A stretch of 64,000 nt of DNA from Curtobacterium sp. MCSS17_015 (lineage in GTDB: Bacteria > Actinomycetota > Actinomycetes > Actinomycetales > Microbacteriaceae): assembly GCF_003234265.2 (NCBI RefSeq), contig NZ_CP126256.1, positions 3,254,983 through 3,318,982 on the forward strand. Direction: 5' to 3'. The notes under the pieces were generated by a model. It was not told the DNA's origin and searched no databases. It saw only the letters and a list, made by a program, of their open reading frames with translations. The position numbers were made by a program, and so were the translations under genes. Positions 25,977 through 34,603 of this stretch are shown piece after piece. The stretch's first letter is position 1. Every line of letters begins with the position of its first letter.

Positions 25977-26900
25977 TCACTTGACGGAGCCGACGGTGAC
26001 GCCGCGGCTCAGGGTGCGTTGGAAGACGAGGAAGAAGACCAGGGTCGGGAGCAGGGAGAGCAACGACCCGGCGTTGAGCGCGGTCAGGTTGATGCTGTTC
26101 TGCCCCTGCAGGGTCGCGAGCGCGATCGGGACGGTCTGCGCGGACTGGTCGGTGAGGAGCACGAGCGGGATGTAGAACTCGTTCCAGGTCCAGACGAAGA
26201 AGAACACGACGAGCACCGACAGCGTCGGGCGGAGGACCGGGAACACCACCGACCAGAGGATGCGGAAGCGTCCGGCGCCGTCGAGCGCTGCGGCCTCGAG
26301 CAACGACTGGGGGATCGTGCTCATCACGCTCGACAGCAGGTACGTGCCGAACGCGGCCTGCAGCACGGTGAAGACGATCACCACGCTCCAGATCGTGTTG
26401 ACGGTGCCGGTGGTCTGGGCGCCGTAGAACAGCGGGTAGATGAGGGACTCCTGCGGGAGCATCGTCGCCAGCAGGAACACCGCGAGCATCCAGGTGCGAC
26501 CGCGGATCCGGCCGATGCCGATCCCGTAGCTCGTCACGAGGGCGAGCGCCGTCCCGAGCACGGCGACGAGTCCCGAGATGACGATCGAGTTGAGCAGTGC
26601 CCGCGGGTAGTCGACGAGGGACAGGTACTGCTGGAAGGCCTCGGTGCTGAACTGCTCGGGCAGCGACAGCGGACCGTGGGCGGAGTAGTCCGCGCCGGTC
26701 TTGAAGGCGTTGAGCACGAGGAGCAGCAGGGGCGCCAGCATGAGCAGGGCGAACACCGCCGCCACGGCGAGGACGACCCAGCGGGTGACCCCGCGCTTCC
26801 GGCGGGCGCCGCGGCCCCGCTGAGTCCGTCCTCCCGGAGTCTGGGCGGCCCGATCCTCGGTCGGAGCGGTCTCGTCGGAGGTGGACAGAGTGGCGCTCAT
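25977..26900 (-). CDS. ABC sugar transporter permease (MalG-like)
   Basis: A 307-residue inner-membrane permease of the carbohydrate CUT1 type. A Arg/Gly-rich cytoplasmic start precedes six hydrophobic segments. The EAA-loop reads LLEAAALDGAGRFRILWSVVFPVLRPTL, the site that contacts the ATPase. Its ATG overlaps the stop of the partner permease (ATGA). No ATPase gene lies nearby, so it likely uses a shared MsiK-type ATPase encoded elsewhere, as is usual in actinobacteria. Confidence 0.92.
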   Translation of the reverse strand: MSATLSTSDETAPTEDRAAQTPGGRTQRGRGARRKRGVTRWVVLAVAAVFALLMLAPLLLLVLNAFKTGADYSAHGPLSLPEQFSTEAFQQYLSLVDYPRALLNSIVISGLVAVLGTALALVTSYGIGIGRIRGRTWMLAVFLLATMLPQESLIYPLFYGAQTTGTVNTIWSVVIVFTVLQAAFGTYLLSSVMSTIPQSLLEAAALDGAGRFRILWSVVFPVLRPTLSVLVVFFFVWTWNEFYIPLVLLTDQSAQTVPIALATLQGQNSINLTALNAGSLLSLLPTLVFFLVFQRTLSRGVTVGSVK

Positions 26901-27817
26901 CAGGCGTCCTTCCCCTCGGCGTCACGGCGCTGCAGCCACATGAGCACACCCGCGATGACGAAGATGACGATCGCCATGACCGTCGCGATGGCGGACCCGT
27001 ACCCGACCTTCGACAGCTCGAAGAAGTTCCGGTACGAGTAGTACGACGGCACGACGGTGGATCCCTCCGGCCCGCCGCCCGTCAGGATGAGGATCGGCGC
27101 GAAGACCTTGAGGGCGCCGACGGTCGCCGTGATCACGACGACGAACACCTCGGGGCGGATCTGCGGCAGCGTGATCGCGGTGAAGCGTCGCCACCAGCCG
27201 GCACCGTCGAGCGACGCCGCCTCGTACAGTTCCGGGTCCACCCGCTGCAGTGCCGCCATGAAGACGACCACCGGGTAGCCGATCTGCAGCCAGACGAGCA
27301 CGAGCATCACGGCGAAGATCGCGATGTCCGGGTTGCCCAGCCAGTCCGGTGGACTCGTGTTCCCGAACGCGGCGAGCACGCTGTTGAGCAGCCCGTTCTG
27401 GGTGGCGAGCACCCAGCTCCACACGAAGCCGGCGACCGCGATCGGCAGGATCTGCGGCAGGTAGTACAGCGCGCGGAGCGTCGCGGCCACCTTCGGCCCG
27501 AATTCGCGGCCGAGGTGGTCGAACAGCATCGCGGCGAGGACGAGCCCGATGATGGTCGGCACCACGACGATGCCGACGATCATGAACACGGAGTTCCCGA
27601 AGGCGAGCCAGAACTGTGCGTCGGCGAGCAGGTCGACGTAGTTGCCGATCCCGTACCAGCGCATCGGCGCCAGTCCGCCCTTCCACTGGAAGAGGCTGTA
27701 CCAGACGTTCATCGCGAACGGCACGATCACGATGGCGAGCGTGCCGATGATCATCGGTACGAGGTACCACCAGTAGGAGTGCTGCCGGGTGCGACTTCGG
27801 AGCGCGAGTGTCGTCAT
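26900..27817 (-). CDS. ABC sugar transporter permease (MalF-like)
   Basis: A 305-residue permease with six membrane segments and EAA loop LYEAASLDGAGWWRRFTAITLPQIRPEV. Opening WWYLVPMIIGTLAIVIVPFAMNVWYSLFQWKG is typical of CUT1 MalF/UgpA-type subunits. ATG 27817 has AGGAGAT just upstream. It forms the transmembrane pair with the overlapping downstream gene and takes substrate from the lipoprotein encoded at 27870. Confidence 0.92.
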   Translation of the reverse strand: MTTLALRSRTRQHSYWWYLVPMIIGTLAIVIVPFAMNVWYSLFQWKGGLAPMRWYGIGNYVDLLADAQFWLAFGNSVFMIVGIVVVPTIIGLVLAAMLFDHLGREFGPKVAATLRALYYLPQILPIAVAGFVWSWVLATQNGLLNSVLAAFGNTSPPDWLGNPDIAIFAVMLVLVWLQIGYPVVVFMAALQRVDPELYEAASLDGAGWWRRFTAITLPQIRPEVFVVVITATVGALKVFAPILILTGGGPEGSTVVPSYYSYRNFFELSKVGYGSAIATVMAIVIFVIAGVLMWLQRRDAEGKDA

Positions 27818-27869
27818 GACGATCTCCTGACGGGGGCGCCGGTGGGCGCCCGCCCGGTGTGGGTGTCGG

Positions 27870-29192
27870 TCAGCCCTGGTCGACGGTCTTCTTGCCGTCG
27901 TCGTAGAAGGACTGCAGCTCGGACAGGTACTCGTCGGCGGTCTCGTTGCCGTTCGACATCGCCGACATGTTGTTCTGGATGAAGTCGAGGAAGCCGGGCA
28001 CGGGGTAGTCCGGGTAGAAGGTGAGCGTGTCGTCACGCACGACCTCGTCGAAGCGCTCGGTGTACGCCTTCGTGACGGGGTCCGAGATCGACGCGGTGTC
28101 GCCCGCCAGCGGCAGGCCGCCCTGTTCACCGATCTCGTTCTGGACCTCGGGGCTGAGCGTGGTGTCGATCCAGTCGTAGGCGAGTTCCTTGTTGCCGGCC
28201 TTCGCCGGGACGCCCCACAGGTGGCCGGATGACCCCATCGTCATGTTCGCGCCGGGGAGCGTGAACGAGCCCCACTCGAAGGACGCCTGGTCCTTGACCC
28301 GCGCGAAGACGCCGTTGTTCCAGATGAGCATCCCGGTCTTGCCGCTCAGGAAGTTGACGTTCGCCTGCTCGAAGTTGAGGCCGCCGAGGTCCGTGCCGAC
28401 GTAGCCCTCGTCGATCCATTCCTGGAACTGCCGCGTGCCCGACTTCCACGGGTCCTTCGAGAAGTCGACCTTCCCCTTGAGGAACATGAAGTCGTCGATG
28501 TCCTCCCGGTCGGCTGCCGCGGAGACGAGCGAGTACCAGATCCACATCTGGTTGAAGCCCTGGTTGACCGCTGCCGACGACGAGATCGGCGTGATGTCGG
28601 CGTCCTTGAGCTTCTGCAGGGCGGTGGTGAACTCGTCCATCGTCTTCGGCTCGGCGGTGATGCCGGCCTGCTGGAACTTGTCCTTGTTGTAGTAGAAGGT
28701 GACGTACTCACCGACGTTCGGGACGCCGTACCAGTTGCCGCTGCCGGCCTTGCCCTGCTCGTCGTACTTCGCGAACGACTGCATGGAGCCGGTGACCTTG
28801 TCGTCCCAGCCGCGCTCCTCGACGGCGTCGTCGAGGTTCTCGAGCAGCCCCTGACTGGCGAGCTGCCCACCGTCGGCATTGCCCTTGTTGAACTCGACGA
28901 CGTCCGGCACCTTGTTCCCGCCGAGCACGAGCTTGGCGTTCTTGCGGAACCCGTCGAAGCTCGTCGTCTGGAACTCCACGTCGACGTCCGGGTGCTTCTT
29001 CTCGAAGATCTCGAGCGCGAGCTTCCAGCCCTGGCCCTGCGCCGTGCTGGGGTCCTCGTACTGCATGATCGTGAAGGTCTTGCCGTCCGAGCCGGAGCCG
29101 GACGCGCTGCATCCGGTGAGGGCGGCCGCGGCGAGCGCGATCGTGGTGATGGCGGCGGTCCGCAGGGACCGACGTCGCGTGGTTCGGTGCAT
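27870..29192 (-). CDS. ABC sugar transporter solute-binding lipoprotein
   Basis: A 440-residue extracellular binding protein. A twin-arginine-like RRRSLR precedes a hydrophobic core and lipobox ALTGC (Cys 28). The fold is SBP_bac_1: FTIMQYEDPSTAQGQGWKLALEIFEKKHPDVDVEF, VPDVVEFNKGNADGGQLASQGLLENLDD, YGVPNVGEYVTFYYNKDKF, and aromatic residues for sugar stacking (WIWYSLV, WNNGVF, HLWGVP). ATG 29192 follows AGGAG. It is the first transport gene after LacI and should determine oligosaccharide specificity. Confidence 0.92.
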   Translation of the reverse strand: MHRTTRRRSLRTAAITTIALAAAALTGCSASGSGSDGKTFTIMQYEDPSTAQGQGWKLALEIFEKKHPDVDVEFQTTSFDGFRKNAKLVLGGNKVPDVVEFNKGNADGGQLASQGLLENLDDAVEERGWDDKVTGSMQSFAKYDEQGKAGSGNWYGVPNVGEYVTFYYNKDKFQQAGITAEPKTMDEFTTALQKLKDADITPISSSAAVNQGFNQMWIWYSLVSAAADREDIDDFMFLKGKVDFSKDPWKSGTRQFQEWIDEGYVGTDLGGLNFEQANVNFLSGKTGMLIWNNGVFARVKDQASFEWGSFTLPGANMTMGSSGHLWGVPAKAGNKELAYDWIDTTLSPEVQNEIGEQGGLPLAGDTASISDPVTKAYTERFDEVVRDDTLTFYPDYPVPGFLDFIQNNMSAMSNGNETADEYLSELQSFYDDGKKTVDQG

Positions 29193-29304
29193 GGTGCAGC
29201 TCCTTTGCTGATGACGTGGACGACCGCGCGCAGGCGCACTCGACCACCGCGACGTGGGGCGCGTCGCGTTCGGGTGGGTGTCGGGAGGACTGGTGCGGTA
29301 CGGC

Positions 29305-30390
29305 TCAGGGGGGATCGCGGGGCGGCGCGACGGAACTGCGCACCACGATCGGACAGTGCATGCGGTGCCCGACGGGTGCGTCACCGGTCGCGGGTGATCC
29401 GTCGATCCGGCGGAGGATGCGCTCGACGGCCCACTCCCCCATCGCTCGGTGCGGGAGCTGCACGGTGGTGAGTCCCGGGTCGAGCGCTTCGGCGACGAAC
29501 TCCTGGTTGTCGAAGCCGACGATGGACAGGTCGGTGGGGACGGTCAGTCCGAGGCTCCGGGCCACCTGGTAGAAGCCCATCGCGATCTGGTCGCCGAAGC
29601 AGAACACCGCGGTCGGCCGCTCGCCGGCCGGTCGGTCGAGGAGGGCGTGCGCGGGCGCGATGGCGCACGCGGTCGCCGCGTCCTCGGCGGTCACCATGAG
29701 CGCGGGGTCGGCCGGGAGGCCCGCATCGGCCAGGGCGCGCCGGTACCCGCGGGTGCGCAGTGCGTCGGCGATCGGGTAGGCACGGACGGTGCAGAACCCG
29801 ATGCGGCGGTGTCCCGCCTGCACGAGGTGGGTCACGGCGTCGTACGCACCGCGCTCCTCGTCCGGCACGACGAAGTCGGTCGGTGCAGCGTCGGGGCCCG
29901 CTCCCCCGGACGCTGCGCCGCCGTCGGCCGGGCCGGTGTCGGGGCGGCCGTCGAGCAGGACCACCGGGGTGCTCGACGGCACCTTCGGTGCCTCGACGGT
30001 CCGGTGGTACGTCGCGGCGACGATGAGTCCGTCGACGTTCCGCTGCAGCAGCGACTGCACCGCCGTGGTCTGCATCTCCTCGTTGCCGCCGGTGTCGACG
30101 AGCATGAGGACGTAGCCGCTGCGCCAGGCGGCCTCCTGCGCGCCGGCGAGCATCGCGCTCGAGAACGGGACGGTCGCGACCCGGTCGGACACCAGGCCGA
30201 TGGTCTGCGTCTGCTTCGACTTCAGTGAGCGGGCGAGCTGGTTCGGCACGTAGCCGAACGTGTCGGCGAGCTCCCGGATCCGGCTGGCGACGTCGCGGTT
30301 GACGCGGCCGGCGTCCCGGTCGTTGAGCACGAGCGACACGGACGACACGGACACGCCCACCTGGGCGGCGATGTCCTTCATCGTCAGCAT
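29305..30390 (-). CDS. LacI-family regulator of the GH172 sugar operon
   Basis: A 361-residue LacI repressor. HTH and hinge: MKDIAAQVGVSVSSVSLVLNDRDAGRVNRDVASRIRELADTFGYVPNQLARSLKSKQT. The ligand domain has QTIGLVSDRVATVPFSSAMLAGA and CFGDQIAMGFYQVARSLGLTVPTDLSIVGFDN. A Gly/Ala-rich insertion (~160-175) interrupts the sugar-binding domain. It is upstream of and codirectional with the transporter, GH172 and kinase genes, so it likely controls the whole set through operators in front of itself. Confidence 0.92.
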   Translation of the reverse strand: MLTMKDIAAQVGVSVSSVSLVLNDRDAGRVNRDVASRIRELADTFGYVPNQLARSLKSKQTQTIGLVSDRVATVPFSSAMLAGAQEAAWRSGYVLMLVDTGGNEEMQTTAVQSLLQRNVDGLIVAATYHRTVEAPKVPSSTPVVLLDGRPDTGPADGGAASGGAGPDAAPTDFVVPDEERGAYDAVTHLVQAGHRRIGFCTVRAYPIADALRTRGYRRALADAGLPADPALMVTAEDAATACAIAPAHALLDRPAGERPTAVFCFGDQIAMGFYQVARSLGLTVPTDLSIVGFDNQEFVAEALDPGLTTVQLPHRAMGEWAVERILRRIDGSPATGDAPVGHRMHCPIVVRSSVAPPRDPP

Positions 30391-30428
30391 GCGTCGCTCC
30401 TTCGCGTCGATCGGTTGACGCGGGGTCG

Positions 30429-30472
30429 TCAATCGATTGATGCGACCGTAGGAGCGTCAAACGCGTTGACGC
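30429..30472. promoter_or_regulatory. Two LacI-type operators upstream of lacI-like gene
   Basis: TCAATCGATTGA (30429-30440) and GCGTCAAACGCGTTGACGC (30454-30472) share the TCAA-CG-TTGA core typical of LacI sites, with centres about 28 bp apart. A third partial copy GATCGGTTGA is at about 30409-30418. No such motif is seen before the solute-binding gene, which supports a single promoter for the operon. Confidence 0.75.
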
Positions 30473-30574
30473 AAAATCCCGTTACCCGATCGTGACCAGC
30501 ACCGTCGTGAGGGGCGGCGGAGGCGGGCGGACGGGGAGGGGACCGATCAGGTGCAGCAGCCCCGGAACCACGGC

Positions 30575-30617
30575 GGCCGGGAGGATGAGCGTCCGGACAC
30601 GACTCCTCCTCCCGGCC
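30575..30617 (-). terminator. Hairpin terminator after aldo/keto reductase
   Basis: GGCCGGGAGGA (30575-30585) pairs with TCCTCCCGGCC (30607-30617), an 11-bp stem with a 21-nt loop, 32 bp beyond the reductase stop at 30649 (-). It insulates the reductase from the sugar operon. Confidence 0.6.
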
Positions 30618-30648
30618 TCGCGGCCACCGGGGCGTGGGTCGCGCTGTC

Positions 30649-31683
30649 TCAGGCTGCTCGGCGCTCGGCGACGGGGCGCCGACGCAGCCCGGCCTGCAGG
30701 ACTGCTGGCGGGGCGTACTGCTGGTCGAGACGACCGACGTCCGTGCCCGGCGGGACGATCGCGTCGATCCGGTCGAGGACCTCGTCCGACAGCGCCACGT
30801 CGGCGCCCGCGAGCAGGTCGTCGAGCTGCTCCATCGACCGCGGACCGATCAGCGCGCTCGTGACTCCGGGGTGTGCGATCGCGAACGCCATCGCGAGGTG
30901 GGTCATCGGGATGCCGACCTCCTCGGACAGCGCGACGACCTGCTCGACGGCGTCGATGCGTCGCTCGTCCTGGTTGTGCCGGAACAAGCCGACGCGGGCG
31001 AGGTCGCTCTGCTGGCCCTTGCGGAACCGCCCGGTCAGCATGCCGCCGGCAAGCGGGCTCCAGACGAGAGTGCCCATGCCGTAGCGCTCGACGACGGGCA
31101 GGACCTCGCGCTCGATGCCGCGGTTCAGGATCGAGTAGGTCGGCTGCTCCGTGCGGAAGCGCTCGAGACCCCGGTGTTCCGAGGTCCACTGCGCCTCCAC
31201 CTGCATCGACGCCGGGAAGTCGCTCGTGCCGATGGCGCGCACCTTGCCGCTGCGCACCAGGTCGGTCAGCGCCGACAGGGTCTCCTCGAGGTCGACCGTG
31301 TCGTCCGGTCGGTGTGCCTGGTACAGGTCGATGTGGTCGGTCTGCAGACGGCGGAGCGAGTCCTCCACCGCACGCATGATCCACCGGCGGGAGTTCCCCC
31401 GGCGGTTCGGATCGTCCCCCATCGGGCCGTTGAACTTCGTGGCGAGCACGACGTCGTCACGGCGACCCGCGAGCGCCTTGCCGAGCAGGGTCTCCGAGCC
31501 ACCCTGCGAGTAGCGGTCGGCGGTGTCGATGAGGTTGATGCCGGCGTCCAGTGCCCGGTGGACGATCCGGATCGAGTCCTGTTCGTCTCCGTTGCCGATC
31601 CGGCCGTCGGTGCCGAGCATCATGGCGCCCAGCGCGAAGGGACTGACCTGGATACCGGTCTTGCCGAGGGTGCGGTACTGCAT
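30649..31683 (-). CDS. Aldo/keto reductase
   Basis: A 344-residue (beta/alpha)8 NADPH-dependent reductase. Catalytic tetrad region: DTADRYSQGGSE (Asp and Tyr), LATKFNGPMG (Lys), YQAHRPDD (His). Cofactor residues: GTSDFPASM, SPLAGGMLTGRF and ALIGPRSMEQLDD. The length and GG(S)ETLLGKAL place it among AKR11/AKR12-like bacterial enzymes. ATG 31683. It is divergent from a TetR with a palindromic site between them, so it is likely inducible; physiological carbonyl unknown. Confidence 0.92.
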   Translation of the reverse strand: MQYRTLGKTGIQVSPFALGAMMLGTDGRIGNGDEQDSIRIVHRALDAGINLIDTADRYSQGGSETLLGKALAGRRDDVVLATKFNGPMGDDPNRRGNSRRWIMRAVEDSLRRLQTDHIDLYQAHRPDDTVDLEETLSALTDLVRSGKVRAIGTSDFPASMQVEAQWTSEHRGLERFRTEQPTYSILNRGIEREVLPVVERYGMGTLVWSPLAGGMLTGRFRKGQQSDLARVGLFRHNQDERRIDAVEQVVALSEEVGIPMTHLAMAFAIAHPGVTSALIGPRSMEQLDDLLAGADVALSDEVLDRIDAIVPPGTDVGRLDQQYAPPAVLQAGLRRRPVAERRAA

Positions 31684-31759
31684 GGGATCCTCCTGTCGAT
31701 GGCGTCCCGGGTGCAGATGTCGTAGTCTGACGCGAAGTGGAACGCTCTTCCGGAACTAT

Positions 31760-31776
31760 ACGGAACGCCTTTCCGT
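31760..31776. promoter_or_regulatory. Candidate TetR operator
   Basis: ACGGAACGCCTTTCCGT (ACGGAA-N5-TTCCGT) lies between the divergent aldo/keto reductase and TetR genes. A second half-match GGAACGCTCTTCC is just upstream (31739-31751). The AC(T)ATACGGA stretch overlapping it may be the -10 region. Confidence 0.6.
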
Positions 31777-31804
31777 TTCCGCAACCCCGGACCGAGGAGG
31801 ACCT

Positions 31805-32350
31805 GTGCGCGCCGACGCCCGCCGCAACCTGGACGCTTTGATCGACGCCGCCAAGGCCGTGTTCGCCTCCGACGGCGTCGACGCCCCCGCGAAGGCCATC
31901 GCCGACCGCGCAGGCGTCGGCGTCGGCACCCTGTACCGCCGCTTCCCACAGCGCTCCGACCTGGTCGTGGCGGTGTTCCAGCAGGCCGTCGAAGCCTGCG
32001 CTGACGCCGCCGACGACCTGCGCGCCGCACACGCTCCGGACGAGGCGCTTGCTCGGTGGTTGCAGCGGTTCACCGAGTTCGTCGCCACCAAGCGGGGGCT
32101 CGCCGCCGCACTGCAGTCCGGCGACGCCGCCTTCGAGGCCCTCCCCGCCTACTTCATCGGACGGCTCGGCGGCACCCTGACGGAGTTGCTCGACGCAGCG
32201 TCAGCAGCCGGAACGGTCCGCGCCGACATCGACGCACCCCAGCTCCTCCGGGCCGTCGCCGACCTGTCCCACGGTGCGGCGACCCCCGAGCAGAGCCAGC
32301 AGCTCGTCGGACTCCTGGTCGACGGGCTCCGCTACCGCGCCACCGTCTGA
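31805..32350 (+). CDS. TetR-family regulator
   Basis: A 181-residue repressor. GTG 31805 sits behind GAGGAGG; a longer ATG frame would start inside the neighbouring reductase gene. HTH: LDALIDAAKAVFASDGVDAPAKAIADRAGVGVGTLYRRFPQRSDLVVAVF. The C-terminal domain is of the SbtR-like type (LARWLQRFTEFVATKRGLAAAL). It probably represses the divergent aldo/keto reductase and originally the transporter now present only as a remnant downstream. Confidence 0.9.
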   Translation: MRADARRNLDALIDAAKAVFASDGVDAPAKAIADRAGVGVGTLYRRFPQRSDLVVAVFQQAVEACADAADDLRAAHAPDEALARWLQRFTEFVATKRGLAAALQSGDAAFEALPAYFIGRLGGTLTELLDAASAAGTVRADIDAPQLLRAVADLSHGAATPEQSQQLVGLLVDGLRYRATV

Positions 32351-32362
32351 GCAGCACCGGGC

Positions 32363-32764
32363 GTGGAGCGGAGGACGCCGAGGTCGCGTGTCCACGCCGC
32401 GGGGAGCCGCTTCGGGTACGTCTGGGTCGCGCTCGCCCTGGTCCTCGTCGCCGCTGGGATGCGCCTCGTCGGTGTCGTCGCGGGCACCAACGTGATGACC
32501 GGTCTTCCGGAGAACCGCACCACAGTCGGTGCAGCGCTCGTGGACACGTCCAGCCAGGCTGCAACCGGTATCGGGCTCGCCGTGACCGGCACGATCCTCG
32601 CAGCCCTGTTCACCGGCGACATCTCCGCCACCAACTGGACCGCGCACCAGGCCGCCGCGTTCCAGACGGGCGTCACCGTCGCGGGCTTCGCCATGACCGT
32701 TGCCGCAGCGCTCCTCGTGGCGGTCGGCATGACCCGGGCGCGATCCGCACGGCAGGCCCGGTGA
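32363..32764 (+). pseudogene. Remnant of a DHA2-type MFS drug transporter
   Basis: The frame encodes only the last part of a 14-TMS MFS exporter: GYVWVALALVLVAAGMRL, VMTGLPENRTTVGAALVDTSSQAATGIGLAVTGTILAALF and a final membrane segment with an Arg-rich tail. The typical motif for this region is LP..R.G.GSA..(D/N)T.RQ.GGALG, so identity is clear but the first ~80% is missing. It starts 12 bp after the TetR stop. No intact upstream part is visible within the window, so it is an internal deletion product. Confidence 0.8.
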
Positions 32765-32793
32765 GCCCTGATCGACGTCGACCAGCGAGTGAC

Positions 32794-33792
32794 CTACGGC
32801 TGGCGACGGGTGGTCGCGCTCTCGCTCGTCGCTCGGTAGCGCGCGGCGATCGTCCCGAACGCGGCTGCGAGTTCTGGCGGGCCGACGACCTCCATCGGCA
32901 CCTCGAACCTGCCGAACGACGCTGCGAGTGCACCCCATGACCACGAACCGACCTCGAGAGCGCATCGGTGACCGTCGATCGCGGTCACGGTTCCGTCCCC
33001 GGCGAACGGCAGGACCTCGTGCGCGGGGAGATCGAGGATCACCGTGCCACGGCAGGGCCACTCGTTGACGTCAGAGCCCTTGAACCGCCCTGACACGAAC
33101 TCGTCCACATCTCCACCGGGCACCGCGCGCGGGGCGAACGGCGGACCGTTCGGGGTCCGCGGTCGAACTCGATCGACGCTGTAGAGTCGCCAGTCCTCAC
33201 GGTCGAGGTCCCACCCGAGCAGGTACCAGCGTCCGTGCGAGGTGACCAGGTGTGACGGTTCAGCACGGCGCGGCGGGAGAAGCGGCCGGTCCTCCGCTGT
33301 CGCATCACGAGGGACGTAGTCGAAGCGCAGTGTCTCTCGGTCGCGGATCGCGGTGGCGAGGGTGACGAGCACGTCGAACGAGAGGTTCACGGGGGCGGCA
33401 TCGCCGGCGCGGCCGACCGCTGTCACCTCGAGCGCGTCGAGCCGATGCCGCAGTCGGGACGGCATGACCTGCCGTATCGTCCCGAGCGCACGGATCGCTG
33501 CCTCTTCGATGCCGGCACCGATCGCTGGCGCGGTCTGCAGGGCGATGGCGACCGCGACCGTCTGGTCGTCGTCGAACAGCAGTGGCGGCAGTTCGCTTCC
33601 CGCGTCGAGTCGGTAGCCACCGTCCGGGCCCATCGTGGCCCGGATGCTGTAGCCCATCCCACGCAGCCGATCGATGTCCCGACGAACGGTCCGGTCGCTG
33701 GTCTCGAGGCGACGTGCCAAGAGCGACCCCGGCCAGTCGCGACGCGTCTGGAGCAGCGACAGCAGGCGGAGCAGTCGCGTGGTCGTCGTCAT
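32794..33792 (-). CDS. WYL-domain transcriptional regulator
   Basis: A 332-residue DeoR-type HTH plus WYL regulator. HTH: TTRLLRLLSLLQTRRDWPGSLLARRLETSDRTVRRDIDRLRGMGYSI; then PDGGYRLDAGSELPPLLFDDDQTVAVAIAL; WYL core: LRFDYVPRDA and RWYLLGWDLDREDWRLYSVDRV. ATG 33792; an upstream ATG six codons earlier is possible. It is divergent from the VOC gene at 33894, the common regulator-target layout for this pair. Confidence 0.9.
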   Translation of the reverse strand: MTTTTRLLRLLSLLQTRRDWPGSLLARRLETSDRTVRRDIDRLRGMGYSIRATMGPDGGYRLDAGSELPPLLFDDDQTVAVAIALQTAPAIGAGIEEAAIRALGTIRQVMPSRLRHRLDALEVTAVGRAGDAAPVNLSFDVLVTLATAIRDRETLRFDYVPRDATAEDRPLLPPRRAEPSHLVTSHGRWYLLGWDLDREDWRLYSVDRVRPRTPNGPPFAPRAVPGGDVDEFVSGRFKGSDVNEWPCRGTVILDLPAHEVLPFAGDGTVTAIDGHRCALEVGSWSWGALAASFGRFEVPMEVVGPPELAAAFGTIAARYRATSESATTRRQP

Positions 33793-33893
33793 GACGGCAA
33801 CACTAATCACGGTCTAGGACAGGAACAGACCTACATGGCTGTGACAGTTGCGGCAGCGGGTCAACAGGACCCGGACCTCGTGAAGGAGCAACG

Positions 33894-34346
33894 ATGACCA
33901 TCCAGACGACCACCCACCTCAACTTCCGTGGCGATGCTCGCGCGGCGCTCGAGTTCTACCAGTCCGTGTTCGGCGGCCACACCGTCATCAACACGTACGC
34001 GGACTTCGGGATGCCGACGGAGGTGCCCGGGTCCGACAAGGTCGTCTTCGGGCTCGTCGCTGCCGACAGCGGCTTCCGCGTCATGGGCTACGACATCCCC
34101 GGCCAGACCGGAGGACGAATCGCCGGCGACGGTTCCACCCGCCGCGAGAACGGGACGACCGTCACCGACCAGGCGCTGTTCGTCTCGATCGGCGCGGAGA
34201 CCCTCGAGGAACTCCAGGGACACTGGGACGCCCTCGCTGTCGATGCCGTCATCGTGGAGCCACTGGCGGCGTCGGCATGGAGCGCCGGTTTCGGCATGCT
34301 CACCGACCAGTTCGGCGTCACCTGGAGCATCAGCGTCACCGCGTAG
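33894..34346 (+). CDS. VOC-family (PhnB/YycE-like) protein
   Basis: A 150-residue glyoxalase-fold protein: THLNFRGDARAALEFYQSVFGGHTVINTYADFGMP, KVVFGLVAADSGFRVMGYDIPG and a C-terminal WSAGFGMLTDQFGVTWSISV. The length and DQFGVTW ending match PhnB-like VOC proteins; no clear complete metal triad. ATG 33894 behind AAGGAG. Divergent from the WYL regulator. Detoxification or resistance role is inferred from family only. Confidence 0.88.
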   Translation: MTIQTTTHLNFRGDARAALEFYQSVFGGHTVINTYADFGMPTEVPGSDKVVFGLVAADSGFRVMGYDIPGQTGGRIAGDGSTRRENGTTVTDQALFVSIGAETLEELQGHWDALAVDAVIVEPLAASAWSAGFGMLTDQFGVTWSISVTA

Positions 34347-34484
34347 ATCTCCTCGCGGCGCGAGCCCGTCTGGCTCGCGCCGCACTCCGCACCCACGCTG
34401 ACCGACGCAAGACCGCGACGCGCGCGACGGGTGCTCAGGGGGAGCGCGGGGAGCGCGGCCGGTAGTCGCATGGAGCGCCACTGG

Positions 34485-34523
34485 AATGACGAACGCCGCC
34501 CTGGTAGGGCGGCGTTCGTCATT
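34485..34523. terminator. Perfect 17-bp-stem hairpin
   Basis: AATGACGAACGCCGCCC (34485-34501) and GGGCGGCGTTCGTCATT (34507-34523) flank the loop TGGTA. It lies 138 bp after the VOC gene and just before the IS remnants; it terminates the + transcript and may protect against read-through. Confidence 0.8.
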
Positions 34524-34603
34524 CGGTCACTGTCACTGTTCAACAACGGGAACGTCGCGCGGAGATCCTGAGGGTCTGCTGCACGGATAGGTGACAGTTC
34601 TAG

